64,000 bases of DNA. It comes from Pseudoalteromonas piscicida (lineage in GTDB: Bacteria > Pseudomonadota > Gammaproteobacteria > Enterobacterales > Alteromonadaceae). The DNA is taken from assembly GCF_002744175.1 (NCBI RefSeq), contig NZ_NKHF01000001.1, positions 48,152-112,151 on the forward strand. The letters run 5' to 3'. Position numbers and translations under genes: made by a program. The notes beneath the pieces were generated by a model. It saw nothing but the letters and a program-made list of their open reading frames with translations, did no database searches and was not told the DNA's origin. Positions 34,756 through 44,631 of the stretch are shown piece by piece; within the stretch, counting starts at the first letter, position 1, and every line of letters starts with the position of its first letter.

Positions 34756-35056
34756 CAAGCGATTAAACCTCCCAAGCAAATTCTCTCCATCCCTTGCCAT
34801 ATTTTATTCAGCTTATCCGGTATCTTGATTGATGGTGGTGCCTTTATATGGCAGAATACAGGCTTATTTATGTGCATTTAAGTCGCGCCATATTTAGTTT
34901 TAAACTAAGCCGCGCATACTGATACTAATTTAGTTTAATCAAGTTAATTGGTATCACTTTCTTAGTCGACTCAATCACAGTGATAAGCACACTGAAATTG
35001 GGCAGCTGTGGAGCATGTGGCAGACCATAACACTCCTCGCAACTGGTATTACTATT

Positions 35057-35503
35057 ATGACTATCAAAGCGCGCTTTTACGTGTTAAAACAAGACGATGA
35101 GCCGGGGATTAGCGTTCCGGCTCATTTTGATCTGGCAGCACAAACTGCGGCAAGCTTATATCAAGCTGGACACCGTATTTTTGTCAACGTTGACAATGCT
35201 GACGATGCTCATCTGTTTGATGAGCACCTGTGGTGTTTTGACGCAGATAGGTTTGTGCCCCACAACTTACAAGGCGAAGGCCCTAAAGGCGGCGCACCGG
35301 TGGAGATAGGCTCTATGCCTCCTGCCGCTCGTCGCTCGGTGTTAATCAACTTATCCCGGGTCGTCCCTGACTTTATTCGTCGCTTTGAACAGGTCATCGA
35401 TTTTGTGCCTGTAGAAGCCAGTGCCAAGCAAGCCGCGCGGGAGCGCTTTAAGCACCTTCGTGCACTTGGTGCAACAATTTCCACTGAAGACATTGAGAAA
35501 TAG
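35057..35503 (+). CDS. holC: DNA polymerase III chi subunit
   Basis: HolC (chi) links the clamp loader to SSB at the replication fork. The 148-residue protein starts [14 protein letters not shown] and includes [19 protein letters not shown], then [13 protein letters not shown], the segment conserved around the SSB-binding pocket, and late [20 protein letters not shown] choose ATG 35057 because the upstream in-frame ATG at 35015 adds 14 non-conserved residues. It lies 20 bases before valS, and the pair is probably co-transcribed. Confidence 0.92.
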   Translation: MTIKARFYVLKQDDEPGISVPAHFDLAAQTAASLYQAGHRIFVNVDNADDAHLFDEHLWCFDADRFVPHNLQGEGPKGGAPVEIGSMPPAARRSVLINLSRVVPDFIRRFEQVIDFVPVEASAKQAARERFKHLRALGATISTEDIEK

Positions 35504-35523
35504 CATTTTTAGGGTTCTGTGTA

Positions 35524-38373
35524 ATGGATAAAACCTACAATCCACAAGATATTGAGCAGTCTTTGTATCAAGACTGGGAGTCAAATGGCTACTTTAAGCC
35601 ATCAGGCAATGGTGACGCATATTCAATTATGATCCCACCGCCGAATGTCACAGGTAGTCTACACATGGGCCACGCGTTCCAAGACACTATCATGGACACG
35701 TTGATCCGCTACCAGCGTATGAAGGGTAAAAACACGCTTTGGCAAGTAGGTACTGACCACGCAGGTATTGCAACTCAGATGGTTGTTGAGCGTAAACTAG
35801 CAGCTGAAGAAGGCAAATCACGCCATGACTTGGGCCGTGATGAATTCATCAATAAGATCTGGGAATGGAAAAATCAATCCGGTGGCACTATCACCAAACA
35901 GCTCCGCCGTCTTGGTGCTTCTGTAGATTGGGATAGAGAACGTTTTACCATGGATGACGGTTTGTCTGAAGCGGTAAAAGAAGTCTTTGTTCGCCTGTAC
36001 CAAGATGATCTTATCTATCGTGGCAAACGCCTCGTAAACTGGGATCCTAAATTACATACTGCAATTTCTGATTTGGAAGTTGAAAACAAAGATAAACAAG
36101 GCCACATGTGGAACTTGCGTTACCCGCTTGCGGATGGTGTAACCACCAAAGATGGCAAAGACTACATCATTGTTGCAACCACTCGTCCAGAAACCATGCT
36201 TGGTGATACAGGTGTCGCGGTAAACCCAGATGATGAACGTTACCAAGATCTAATTGGTAAAGAGATCCTGCTTCCTATCGTAAACCGTCGCATTCCTATT
36301 GTTGCCGATGAACATGCTGATATGGAAAAAGGCACAGGCTGCGTAAAAATCACACCTGCTCATGACTTTAATGATAACGAAGTTGGTAAGCGCCATGAGC
36401 TGCCAATGATCAACGTATTCAACAAAGATGCAGCGGTTCTAAATACGGGTGAATGTTTTACTTTTGATGGTAAACCACTTGAGGCGATGGATGCACCAAT
36501 TCCTGAGCGTTTCCACGGCCTTGATCGCTTCGATGCGCGTAAGCAAGTCGTCGACGAGTTTGAGCAACTTGGTCTACTCGAGAAAATCGATGACCACAGT
36601 CTAACTGTACCTTACGGCGACCGCTCTGGCGTGGTGATTGAACCACTACTAACCGATCAATGGTATGTTCGCGTTGCACCGCTTGCTGAGCCTGCAGTAA
36701 AAGCCGTAGAAGATGGTGATATTCAGTTTGTTCCTAAGCAATACGAGAACATGTATTTCTCGTGGATGCGTGATGTCCAAGACTGGTGTATTTCACGTCA
36801 GCTTTGGTGGGGTCACAGGATCCCTGCATGGTACGACAACGAAGGGAATGTGTATGTTGGCCGCGACGAAGCCGAAGTACGTCAAAACCACAACCTCGAC
36901 GCAAGCGTAACACTAACACAAGATGAAGACGTGTTAGATACTTGGTTCTCTTCTGCTCTGTGGACTTTCTCAACCTTAGGTTGGCCAGAGAACACTGAAG
37001 ATCTCAAGGTGTTCCACCCTTCAGATACCTTAGTTACTGGCTTTGATATTATCTTCTTCTGGGTTGCTCGCATGATCATGATGACCATGCATTTCATCAA
37101 AGACGAAAATGGCAAGCCACAAGTTCCATTTAAGACGGTTTATGTGACTGGTCTTATTCGCGATGAAAATGGCGATAAGATGTCCAAGTCTAAAGGTAAC
37201 GTGTTAGACCCACTAGATATGATAGATGGTATCGATCTTGAGAGCCTAGTGACTAAACGTACTGGCAATATGATGCAGCCGCAGCTTGCTGCTAAAATCG
37301 AGAAGAATACCCGTAAAACATTCACTGATGGCATTGAAGCACACGGTACTGATGCGTTGCGTTTCACCCTTGCAGCTATGGCTTCAACGGGTCGTGATAT
37401 CAACTGGGATATGAACCGCCTTGAAGGTTACCGTAATTTCTGTAACAAGCTTTGGAACGCCAGCCGTTATGTATTGATGAACACAGAAGAACAAGACTGT
37501 GGCTTCAACGATAACGAAAAAGTCTACTCTCTTGCTGATCGTTGGATTTTAGGCCAATTCCAAAATACCGTTAAGGTGTTCTCTGAGCACTTGGATAACT
37601 ATCGCTTTGACCTGGCGGCAAACACCATTTATGAGTTCACTTGGAACCAATTCTGTGACTGGTATCTAGAGCTGACCAAGCCAATTCTATTTAAAGGTAA
37701 TGAGGCTCAGCAACGCGGTACGCGCCATACACTTATCACTGTGTTGGAAGGCTTATTGCGCTTAATGCATCCACTGATGCCTTATATCACAGAGACAATC
37801 TGGCAACGTGTAGCACCAATTGCTGGTGTCGAAGCGAAGACGATTATGCTTGAAGCGTTCCCTGAGTTTGATGAAAGCCAAGTAGATGCACAAGCAATGG
37901 CTGACCTTGAGTGGGTGAAGCAATTTATTATTGCTATTCGTAACATTCGTGGTGAAATGGACATTAGTCCAAGCAAACCATTGAACGTGCTACTGACAGG
38001 TGCCAGCGATGACGACAAACGTCGTCTAGAAGAAAACCAAGCTTTCTTAAGTGCACTTGCCAAGCTAGAGACGGTTGACTTACTTGCTAACAAAGAAGAC
38101 GCTCCGGCTTGTGCTACTGCATTTATCGGCGACCTTGAGATCATGATCCCAATGGCTGGGTTAATTGATGTTGAAGCAGAACTTGCACGTATTGCTAAGC
38201 AGCTTGAAAAAGCAGAAAAAGGCTTAGCTCAGGTTGAGAAGAAGCTAGCAAACGAAAAGTTTGTAAGTAACGCACCTGAAGCGGTATTGGCCAAAGAAAA
38301 AGCCAAATTAGCTGAGTTTAGCGATGCAAAGGCGAAGCTGCTTGAGCAAAAAGCGAAGATTGAAAGCTTGTAA
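35524..38373 (+). CDS. valS: Valyl-tRNA synthetase
   Basis: ValS charges tRNA-Val. The 949-residue class Ia enzyme has the HIGH-type motif [15 protein letters not shown] near residue 40, the editing domain (CP1) with [17 protein letters not shown], and the KMSKS motif as [15 protein letters not shown] near residue 555. An anticodon-binding domain and the ValS-specific C-terminal coiled coil ([20 protein letters not shown]) follow. Length matches E. coli (951). A rho-independent terminator follows. Confidence 0.98.
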   Translation: MDKTYNPQDIEQSLYQDWESNGYFKPSGNGDAYSIMIPPPNVTGSLHMGHAFQDTIMDTLIRYQRMKGKNTLWQVGTDHAGIATQMVVERKLAAEEGKSRHDLGRDEFINKIWEWKNQSGGTITKQLRRLGASVDWDRERFTMDDGLSEAVKEVFVRLYQDDLIYRGKRLVNWDPKLHTAISDLEVENKDKQGHMWNLRYPLADGVTTKDGKDYIIVATTRPETMLGDTGVAVNPDDERYQDLIGKEILLPIVNRRIPIVADEHADMEKGTGCVKITPAHDFNDNEVGKRHELPMINVFNKDAAVLNTGECFTFDGKPLEAMDAPIPERFHGLDRFDARKQVVDEFEQLGLLEKIDDHSLTVPYGDRSGVVIEPLLTDQWYVRVAPLAEPAVKAVEDGDIQFVPKQYENMYFSWMRDVQDWCISRQLWWGHRIPAWYDNEGNVYVGRDEAEVRQNHNLDASVTLTQDEDVLDTWFSSALWTFSTLGWPENTEDLKVFHPSDTLVTGFDIIFFWVARMIMMTMHFIKDENGKPQVPFKTVYVTGLIRDENGDKMSKSKGNVLDPLDMIDGIDLESLVTKRTGNMMQPQLAAKIEKNTRKTFTDGIEAHGTDALRFTLAAMASTGRDINWDMNRLEGYRNFCNKLWNASRYVLMNTEEQDCGFNDNEKVYSLADRWILGQFQNTVKVFSEHLDNYRFDLAANTIYEFTWNQFCDWYLELTKPILFKGNEAQQRGTRHTLITVLEGLLRLMHPLMPYITETIWQRVAPIAGVEAKTIMLEAFPEFDESQVDAQAMADLEWVKQFIIAIRNIRGEMDISPSKPLNVLLTGASDDDKRRLEENQAFLSALAKLETVDLLANKEDAPACATAFIGDLEIMIPMAGLIDVEAELARIAKQLEKAEKGLAQVEKKLANEKFVSNAPEAVLAKEKAKLAEFSDAKAKLLEQKAKIESL

Positions 38374-38400
38374 TCGCTTTCCATCTTGCTCATAAGATCA

Positions 38401-38427
38401 AAAAAAGCCGCATATCGCGGCTTTTTT
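38401..38427 (+). terminator. Rho-independent terminator after valS
   Basis: AAAAAAGCCGC-ATATC-GCGGCTTTTTT, 28 bases after the valS stop. The A-run on its left makes it usable in both directions, though the rpoS end is over 200 bases away. Confidence 0.88.
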
Positions 38428-38433
38428 ATTAAC

Positions 38434-38631
38434 TAACCTGAGGTTTGGATAAGAAATGAGCTAACTCATTGTTTTTAAGTTCACATTAACTAATTTTCTT
38501 GTCTAGCCAGAGAGTTTTGGGGATAACCAGGCGAATTTACGCACCAATAGCTGGCTATTGGAAGTGAATTCAACGCCGTTAGCGCTAAAACTGGCTGCTA
38601 GAAAGGCATTAATTATCCGAAGCTCAGGTTA
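38434..38631. mobile_element. MITE-like element with terminal inverted repeats
   Basis: TAACCTGAGGTTTGGATAA at 38434-38452 is mirrored at 38613-38631, whose reverse complement reads TAACCTGAGCTTCGGATAA (16 of 19 identical). The ends bracket 160 bases with no open reading frame. The internal part contains a short palindrome, CCAATAGC-TG-GCTATTGG. Short length, inverted ends and absence of a gene fit a non-autonomous transposable element. It lies between the convergent valS and rpoS genes. No transposase in the window could be its helper, and no clear target-site duplication is seen. Confidence 0.65.
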
Positions 38632-38644
38632 ACTAACTAACGTA

Positions 38645-39624
38645 TCACTGTTGCTCAAACAGGCTGTCTGTACTCAGCCCTTCATGTTGTAAGATATCTT
38701 TTAAACGTCTCAGCGCTTCAACCTGAATTTGCCTTACACGTTCTCTCGTTAGCCCAATTTCACGACCAACATCCTCAAGCGTAGTGGCTCATAGCCAAGT
38801 AAACCAAAACGTCTTGCTAATACCTCACGCTGTTTTGGATTGAGTTCGCCAAGCCAATCAACAATGTGTTTGTTGATATCATTGCTCTGCACTTCAGTTT
38901 CAGGGCCACCGCCTTTTTCATCGGCAATAATGTCGAGCAAGGCCTTGTCGTTTTCACCGCCAATGGGTGTATCAACCGAAGTGATTTTTTCATTCAAACG
39001 CAGCATTTTACTGACTTCTTCAACAGGCTTGTCGAGACATTCAGCAATTTCTTCTGCGGTAGGCTCGTGATCCAATTTTTGGGTCAGTTCACGTGCAGTA
39101 CGCAGATAAACGTTGAGTTCTTTCACGACGTGGATAGGCAAACGAATCGTGCGGGTTTGATTCATGATAGCCCGCTCTATGGTTTGACGGATCCACCACG
39201 TTGCGTAAGTTGAAAATCTAAAACCACGTTCTGGATCAAACTTCTCTACTGCACGGATCAAGCCTAAATTCCCTTCTTCGATTAAGTCGAGTAATGCCAG
39301 GCCTCGGTTATTATAACGTCGTGCAATTTTAACAACTAATCTCAGGTTGCTCTCTATCATCCGTTTACGAGAAGCTTCGCAGCCTCTTAATGCTTTACGC
39401 GCAAAATACACTTCTTCTTCTGCGCTAAGCAGTGGGGAAAATCCAATTTCACCTAAATAGAGTTGCGTGGCATCTAAGTTTTTAACCGCTTCATCTTTGG
39501 CAAAAACTTCTTCTTCATCATCGAGATTTTCTAGCAATTCGTCTTTCGGTTCGTCGATATTATCGTCTTCGAACTTGTCTAATTCTGGAGTTGATTTCGT
39601 AGGTAATTTTGTAGTGTGAGCCAT
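38645..39624 (-). pseudogene. rpoS: Stationary-phase sigma factor, frameshifted in region 4
   Basis: RpoS (sigma S/38) directs general stress and stationary-phase transcription. From ATG 39624 (GGGGAGA seven bases before) the frame encodes region 1.2 ([19 protein letters not shown]), region 2 ([36 protein letters not shown]), region 3, and region 4.1 up to RRFGLLGYE. Near 38788 the minus strand reads GAGCCACT; adding one base (GAGGCCACT) restores [20 protein letters not shown] and a 326-residue protein ending LFEQQ. As written, the protein ends after [12 protein letters not shown], losing the region 4.2 helix-turn-helix that contacts -35. This is either a sequencing indel or a real loss-of-function mutation. 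Confidence 0.93.
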
Positions 39625-39687
39625 AAGTATTCTCCCCAAGCGAATAAAAGTAAGGGTACTCGAACCAATCGATGTACTCACATTACT

Positions 39688-40509
39688 TTATGGCAAGTAT
39701 TTTGCCGGGTTGACAGCTTGACCTTTAAAACGGATTTCAAACCTCAGTGCCGTTTTAGCAGCGTCTGTACTACCCATTTCGGCAATTTTTTCCCCAACTT
39801 TAACTTTTTGCTGTTCTCTGACGAGTAACTTAGCGTTGTGGGCGTATGCGCTTAGATAATCATCTGTATGTTTCAGAATGATTAAATTGCCATACCCACG
39901 TAACGCGCTCCCTGCATACACAACTACACCGCCAGCAGCAGCCCGCACTGAAGTACCCGGCTTATTAGAGATTTCTAACCCCTTATAACCATTTTCCTTG
40001 ATAGAAAATCGACGAGTAACTTTGCCTTCAGCTGGCCATTTCCATAGTACCTTATTATTATACAAAGCCTTGGTACTAGTAGATTTTTGTGTGGCTTGTC
40101 TTTGAACATACTCTCGTTGTTTTGGCTTATCAAGCTCTTTTTTCTGGGTTTTGTTACTTTTTTGTTTTAAAGACTGAGACTTGTGGTTTACTTTCGTGTA
40201 TTTTATGTTCTTTTTGTTTTTATTTCTGGGATATTGTAAGTGGATAATCTGATTTGGGTAGATCGTGTACGGAGGCTTAATTTTATTGATTTTCGCAAGA
40301 GTTCTGACATCTTTGTTAGCACTAAATGCAATTGCAAATAAAGTATCACCTTTTTTAACTTTGTAACGACTTCCTTTTATATTAATTTTATGTGTCGAGG
40401 TGGTCTTACCAGAGTACAAAGTAGTAACTGGCGCAGGGGTATGATTTGACGAACATGCAACAAGCAAACCGCTTAAACAAACCGATATGATGACCCTAAG
40501 CTTGCTCAT
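39688..40509 (-). CDS. nlpD: Murein hydrolase activator NlpD (degenerate M23 lipoprotein)
   Basis: NlpD activates a septal amidase at cell division. The 273-residue lipoprotein has the lipobox LLVAC near residue 19, a LysM domain (YKVKKGDTLFAIAFSANKD, residues 52-97), a lysine-rich linker, and a C-terminal LytM/M23 domain from about 165. The zinc ligands of active M23 enzymes are absent: the first motif reads GLEISNKPG instead of HxGxD, and the last reads LRFEIR instead of HxH. This is as expected of an activator rather than an enzyme. It precedes rpoS by 63 bases; in E. coli the main rpoS promoter lies inside nlpD. Confidence 0.93.
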   Translation of the reverse strand: MSKLRVIISVCLSGLLVACSSNHTPAPVTTLYSGKTTSTHKINIKGSRYKVKKGDTLFAIAFSANKDVRTLAKINKIKPPYTIYPNQIIHLQYPRNKNKKNIKYTKVNHKSQSLKQKSNKTQKKELDKPKQREYVQRQATQKSTSTKALYNNKVLWKWPAEGKVTRRFSIKENGYKGLEISNKPGTSVRAAAGGVVVYAGSALRGYGNLIILKHTDDYLSAYAHNAKLLVREQQKVKVGEKIAEMGSTDAAKTALRFEIRFKGQAVNPAKYLP

Positions 40510-40705
40510 TCGTGGTATTTTCCAGCGCTACTAAAGACTACTTTCATATTAATCTAACTTAAATTTGCTTAGTTTTCATATTTTACTGGAAAAAATAGAG
40601 ATATTTTATGAAGTTGCTGAGTAATATCCTACTTTTCGCATCCATGCTGAACCGCCTACATTGTCTTTTACAGCTTGTTATAAAGATCGTTGAACTAGTT
40701 AGCCC

Positions 40706-41344
40706 CTAACCCACTTCACCTGCAACCAAAGGAACAAAGCGCACCGGAGCAAGTGCATGGCGTATATACTGATCACCTTGTTTAACAAATAAGGTCAAAG
40801 TTTGCTCCTCGACCCCTATCGGAATGACCATCGCGCCGCCATCTTGTAACTGCGCTAACAACTCATCAGGAACCGATTGTGCGGCAGCCGTCACAATAAT
40901 GCCTGCAAATGGGGCTTTTGAAGTCCAACCTTTCCAACCATCCCCGTGCTTCATAGTGACATTGTATAAGTCTAATAAGTGCAGTCTTCTTCTGGCTTGC
41001 CACTGTAGCGACTTGATCCGTTCGACACTAAACACCTGCTCAAACACTTGTGCAAGAATGGCTGTTTGATAACCGGAGCCAGTACCAACTTCAAGCACAC
41101 TGCCCTTCACTCCCACCTGCAGCAAAACTTCTGTCATTTTTGCGACGATAAAAGGCTGCGATATCGTTTGCCCCTGACCAATAGGTAATGCCGTATTTTC
41201 ATAGGATTTATGCTTTAGTACTTCATCGACGAACAAATGTCTCGGAGTGCCAGCAATCGCTTTGAGCACTAATTCATCTTCTACGCCTTGCTGTTTTAGC
41301 AGTTCCACCAGCGCATTGGCACTGCCCTGATAATTGTTCAGCAC
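40706..41344 (-). CDS. pcm: Protein-L-isoaspartate O-methyltransferase
   Basis: Pcm repairs isoaspartyl residues in aged proteins by SAM-dependent methylation. The 212-residue protein has the family segments RHLFVDEVLKHKSYENTALP, GQTISQPFIVAKMTE, the SAM motif VLEVGTGSGYQTAILAQ and FAGIIVTAAAQSVP. It lies between surE and nlpD-rpoS, the usual stationary-phase survival cluster, and starts nine bases after surE. Confidence 0.95.
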   Translation of the reverse strand: MLNNYQGSANALVELLKQQGVEDELVLKAIAGTPRHLFVDEVLKHKSYENTALPIGQGQTISQPFIVAKMTEVLLQVGVKGSVLEVGTGSGYQTAILAQVFEQVFSVERIKSLQWQARRRLHLLDLYNVTMKHGDGWKGWTSKAPFAGIIVTAAAQSVPDELLAQLQDGGAMVIPIGVEEQTLTLFVKQGDQYIRHALAPVRFVPLVAGEVG

Positions 41345-41353
41345 ATTCGCCTC

Positions 41354-42094
41354 TTACGATAACCAACTCGCCACTGCATCTAAACTTTCGTGTGCAGTCA
41401 TGTCTACTTTTAACGGGGTAATGGCAGCATAGCCATTATTCACTGCATGAAAATCGGTGCCCTCTCCTGCATCGCTTTCGTGCCCTAATGTGCCGTACCA
41501 ATATACACTTCTGCCCCATGGGTCAATTTGCTCCGTCATGGTATCCGCTTTATGCCGTGCGCCTAGGCGCGTTACCTTCATCCCCTTTAATTCATTCAGT
41601 GGGATATCCGGTACATTAATATTAATAATTTGGTCTTTTGGCAGCGGGTGATTAGCTAGCTTTCGAATTATCTCCACTGTAACGTGAGCCGCTGTTTCAT
41701 AGTGGGCTTCATTTTTAGAGCATAATGACACGGCAATGGCAGGAAGCCCTAAATGTCTTCCTTCGGTCGCGGCTGCAACCGTACCTGAATATAGCGTATC
41801 ATCGCCAAGATTAGCGCCATTATTGATGCCAGCAACCACCAAGTCCGGCAGTTCATCACTTAGTTTGCTCACCCCTAAATGAACACAGTCTGTTGGTGTG
41901 CCATTCACTGAAATAAATCCATTCTCAAGAGTCGTTGCTCGAAGAGGATTCAATAGCGTCAAAGAGTTACTTGCACCACTGCAATTTCGGTCTGGGCCAA
42001 TTACAGTAACATCTGCAATTTGTGATAAAGCTTGATACAAGATAGCAATGCCTTTAGCGTGAACGCCATCATCATTACTTAATAGGATCTTCAT
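41354..42094 (-). CDS. surE: 5'/3'-nucleotidase SurE
   Basis: SurE is a metal-dependent nucleotidase that dephosphorylates nucleoside monophosphates and polyphosphate. The 246-residue protein begins [16 protein letters not shown] with the metal-binding DD, followed by [28 protein letters not shown], and [27 protein letters not shown], the substrate and metal site. It is upstream of pcm and downstream of truD, as in E. coli. Confidence 0.96.
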   Translation of the reverse strand: MKILLSNDDGVHAKGIAILYQALSQIADVTVIGPDRNCSGASNSLTLLNPLRATTLENGFISVNGTPTDCVHLGVSKLSDELPDLVVAGINNGANLGDDTLYSGTVAAATEGRHLGLPAIAVSLCSKNEAHYETAAHVTVEIIRKLANHPLPKDQIININVPDIPLNELKGMKVTRLGARHKADTMTEQIDPWGRSVYWYGTLGHESDAGEGTDFHAVNNGYAAITPLKVDMTAHESLDAVASWLS

Positions 42095-42117
42095 TTTTCA
42101 CCTCTTTATTCTTGTTA

Positions 42118-42138
42118 AGCAATGACTAGGTCATTGCT
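42118..42138. promoter_or_regulatory. Perfect hairpin between truD and surE
   Basis: AGCAATGAC-TAG-GTCATTGCT forms a perfect 9-bp stem with a 3-base loop in the 50-base gap. No U-run follows on either strand, so it is more likely an mRNA stability or processing element of the truD-surE transcript than an intrinsic terminator. Confidence 0.4.
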
Positions 42139-42144
42139 GTTAGG

Positions 42145-43152
42145 TTACTTTTTGCTAGCGTCATGGTGATTAACTAGCTCTCTGAGTAACGCCGTTGCAA
42201 AAGTACCTTTCGGTAAGCTAAATTCAAGCGTTATCGTACTTTCATCAGCCATGCTTACTTTAAGAGCTTGTGGTATCAACCTGAGTGCTCTACGCTCGTT
42301 CTTCATCCCAAACTCTGCGAGCCCCTCATGCCATTTAGCAAATGGAGTCAGCCACTCTCGCTCTTGCGGTAACAAGCCTTTTTCACCTTTACCCACCAAA
42401 GGTGCCGAAAGCAGAATATCACCATCCAACAAACGTTCTATTAGTTCACAATCAATATCTGATTCAAAAAAAGCATTACTGCCGTTTAGCAAAAATATTT
42501 CTCGATGCCACGTAGTCGCCAAGCCATGCTCGGCAACACGATGACTCACCACTTCGTTAAATAAGTGCGATCGAGCGGCCGATAGCACAAGTCCCCTGAG
42601 CTTTTTATCACGGATCTTTTCACCGTCAAACAACCGCTGTGCCATATCAAGATTGTGACCATCATGGCCAAAGCGTTGTTCACCAAAATAATTCGGAACT
42701 CCTTGGCGTACCGCGTTGATACGAGACAAAATATCCAACGGGGCTGTCACGTTACGCAGTGTAATGGTAAAGCGGTTGCCTTTATGACACCCTGTTTTGA
42801 GCTTCCGATTGTGTCTTACTTGCTGAATGACAAAAATAGAATCGCTATTTAATGCACTAAAATCTAAAGGCTTTTTAATTGGTACAGGTACACTAAACCA
42901 TTGTGTACATACGCCATGTCTGTCTTTAATACCCGCATAACTCACCTCACGTGGTGGGAGTTGAGCAAACTCCGCTAATTTTTTAGCAACGTATGCGGTA
43001 TTTTCACCTTTCTTAACAATTTGTAGGCAAACATGCTCACCTTCACCAGTAAATGGGATGTCTAAGACTTCTTCAACCCGAAAGTCTTCGGGTTGTGATT
43101 TAAAATCGGCGTCAGAGAGCGGCTTGCCATAGAGGTAATTTAAAGTCTTCAT
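42145..43152 (-). CDS. truD: tRNA pseudouridine(13) synthase
   Basis: TruD isomerises U13 of tRNA-Glu. The 335-residue protein includes the N-terminal [19 protein letters not shown], the catalytic Asp in [16 protein letters not shown] near residue 80, RNRF-like [14 protein letters not shown] and [14 protein letters not shown]. Its start overlaps the last four bases of ispF, showing translational coupling in the ispD-ispF-truD-surE-pcm-nlpD-rpoS series. Confidence 0.95.
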   Translation of the reverse strand: MKTLNYLYGKPLSDADFKSQPEDFRVEEVLDIPFTGEGEHVCLQIVKKGENTAYVAKKLAEFAQLPPREVSYAGIKDRHGVCTQWFSVPVPIKKPLDFSALNSDSIFVIQQVRHNRKLKTGCHKGNRFTITLRNVTAPLDILSRINAVRQGVPNYFGEQRFGHDGHNLDMAQRLFDGEKIRDKKLRGLVLSAARSHLFNEVVSHRVAEHGLATTWHREIFLLNGSNAFFESDIDCELIERLLDGDILLSAPLVGKGEKGLLPQEREWLTPFAKWHEGLAEFGMKNERRALRLIPQALKVSMADESTITLEFSLPKGTFATALLRELVNHHDASKK

Positions 43153-43625
43153 GCTTTTACCAGTAGTACCACAGCATGGCTTGAAATGCCTTCCTTACGG
43201 CCCTCAAACCCCAGCTTTTCAGTGGTAGTTGCTTTCACGTTAATCTGGTCGAGCTGCGCCTCACAGTCAGCGGCTATATTGCTTCGCATTGCATCAATGT
43301 GCGGTCGCATTTTGGGGGCTTGAGCAACAATCGTCACATCAACATTGCCAATTTTATAGCCCAGCGTGTTAACTTGCTCCATCACACGACGCAGTAAAAT
43401 ACGACTGTCGATGTTTTCGAACTCGCTTGCCGTGTCTGGAAAGTGTTTACCTATATCTCCAAGTGCTAATGCACCTAGCAAAGCGTCACACAAAGCATGA
43501 ATAGCAACGTCACCATCTGAATGTGCAATAAAGCCTTGCTCGTAAGGAATTTTCTCCCCACAAATCGTCAGTGGTCCGGTTCCACCAAATTTATGAACAT
43601 CAAATCCATGGCCAATTCTAATCAT
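43149..43625 (-). CDS. ispF: 2-C-methyl-D-erythritol 2,4-cyclodiphosphate synthase
   Basis: IspF makes the cyclic diphosphate intermediate of the MEP isoprenoid pathway. The 158-residue protein starts [15 protein letters not shown] with the zinc ligands D and H, then [22 protein letters not shown], the metal- and substrate-binding region, and [20 protein letters not shown]. It overlaps ispD upstream by eight bases and truD downstream by four. Confidence 0.97.
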   Translation of the reverse strand: MIRIGHGFDVHKFGGTGPLTICGEKIPYEQGFIAHSDGDVAIHALCDALLGALALGDIGKHFPDTASEFENIDSRILLRRVMEQVNTLGYKIGNVDVTIVAQAPKMRPHIDAMRSNIAADCEAQLDQINVKATTTEKLGFEGRKEGISSHAVVLLVKA

Positions 43626-44316
43626 GCTGTTTACCTTGTTGTTGAATTATAAACTCAGCGAGAGGCAAATCCTCAGGCGTCGTGATCTTTAGGTTATCAG
43701 TACGCGCGGCTATCAGTTGCACCGGCTTATTCTGTAGCTCCATCGCAGAGGCTTCATCCGTGATATTTGCGCCTTGAGATAAGCCCAGTTCAAGTGCTGT
43801 CAGTAACTCTTCATACTTAAACATTTGTGGTGTAAATGCCTGCCATAGAGAGGCTCTAGGCACAGTTTCTTGAACTTGAGCTTCACCACGTTTGATGGTG
43901 TCTTTGACTTTTGCTGCCAGTATGCCACCTTGTCCCTGATTAACACACTGCTCAATTAAACGGCGAATATCGTCAAGTGCCACTAATGGACGTGCGGCAT
44001 CATGCACTAAAACCCAATCAGGTTGACTTGGTGCAAGTGCTTGTAAAGCCAACAGCACTGAGTCGGCCCGCTCTTGGCCTCCCTCGCAGTGGCTAAAGCG
44101 ACTATCCGGTAGCAAGTGCGTAGAAAAGTAACCATCCTCTTTGGACACGGCCACCATAAACTGGTCCACACAATCTAGTCCGGCTAGCTTTTGCAATGTA
44201 TGGACTAAAATCGGTTTGCCTAATAATGGAATGTATTGCTTAGGCATTTGCGCCTGCATACGACTGCCAACCCCAGCTGCGGGGATGACGACTGCAAGTT
44301 TATCGTTTTTTTTCAT
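43618..44316 (-). CDS. ispD: 2-C-methyl-D-erythritol 4-phosphate cytidylyltransferase
   Basis: IspD forms CDP-ME in the MEP pathway. The 232-residue protein has the CTP-binding loop [20 protein letters not shown], the central [12 protein letters not shown] and the C-terminal [17 protein letters not shown] place the start at ATG 44316, inside the last codons of ftsB (CAT-GAA-AAA), giving [15 protein letters not shown]; an in-frame alternative at 44337 would add only seven residues (MYYLKYL). ftsB-ispD-ispF is the standard order. Confidence 0.95.
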   Translation of the reverse strand: MKKNDKLAVVIPAAGVGSRMQAQMPKQYIPLLGKPILVHTLQKLAGLDCVDQFMVAVSKEDGYFSTHLLPDSRFSHCEGGQERADSVLLALQALAPSQPDWVLVHDAARPLVALDDIRRLIEQCVNQGQGGILAAKVKDTIKRGEAQVQETVPRASLWQAFTPQMFKYEELLTALELGLSQGANITDEASAMELQNKPVQLIAARTDNLKITTPEDLPLAEFIIQQQGKQHD

Positions 44317-44593
44317 GAGGTACTTTAGGTAATACACGGATAAACGTTTCGCCCGGCTTAATCATGCCAAGTTCGTGACGAGCACGCTCCTCAACCCCTT
44401 CAAGGCCGAGTTTAAGATCTTCGATATCCGCTTTTAATAGTTTATTTCGCTTACTGAGGTTGGCATTGGTTTCTTGGTGCGATTTAACCACAGATTTGAT
44501 CCGCGTGTAGTCCTCCACGCCATTGTGACCAAACCACAGTCTATATTGAATAAATAGCGCTAAAACCAACAGCGCTAACTGAAAAAATCGCAT
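44300..44593 (-). CDS. ftsB: Cell division protein FtsB
   Basis: FtsB is a bitopic divisome protein that forms a coiled coil with FtsL and binds FtsQ. The 97-residue protein has a short cytoplasmic end, one membrane helix (FQLALLVLALFIQYRLWFG), a periplasmic leucine-zipper region to about residue 70, and LKLGLEGVEERARHELGMIK with the conserved E-ARxELGMIKPGE motif. It overlaps ispD by 17 bases. Confidence 0.94.
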   Translation of the reverse strand: MRFFQLALLVLALFIQYRLWFGHNGVEDYTRIKSVVKSHQETNANLSKRNKLLKADIEDLKLGLEGVEERARHELGMIKPGETFIRVLPKVPHEKKR

Positions 44594-44631
44594 CGTTTAT
44601 TCCAAACTTCTACTGTTGAGCCGTTTTCTAG

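Larger units (their letters stand above)
34634..35056. other. Repeat-rich intergenic region between pepA and holC
   Basis: This 423-base gap holds a cluster of three REP-like hairpins (34665-34755), followed by about 160 bases of ordinary AT-rich sequence. It ends with an imperfect inverted repeat at 34921-34957: GATAC-TAATT arms opposite AATT-GGTATC, around AGTTTAATCAAGT. The 13-base core AGTTTAATCAAGT recurs at 51092-51104. No supported open frame is present. A holC-valS promoter must lie here, but I could not single out one pair of hexamers. Confidence 0.6.

Noticed and set aside
40608..40709. 33-codon hydrophobic open frame (MKLLSNILLFASMLNR...) between nlpD and pcm
   Set aside because: It is antisense to the operon and overlaps the pcm stop, with only a weak GAGAT upstream. 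A hydrophobic peptide is possible, but one short frame is not enough.
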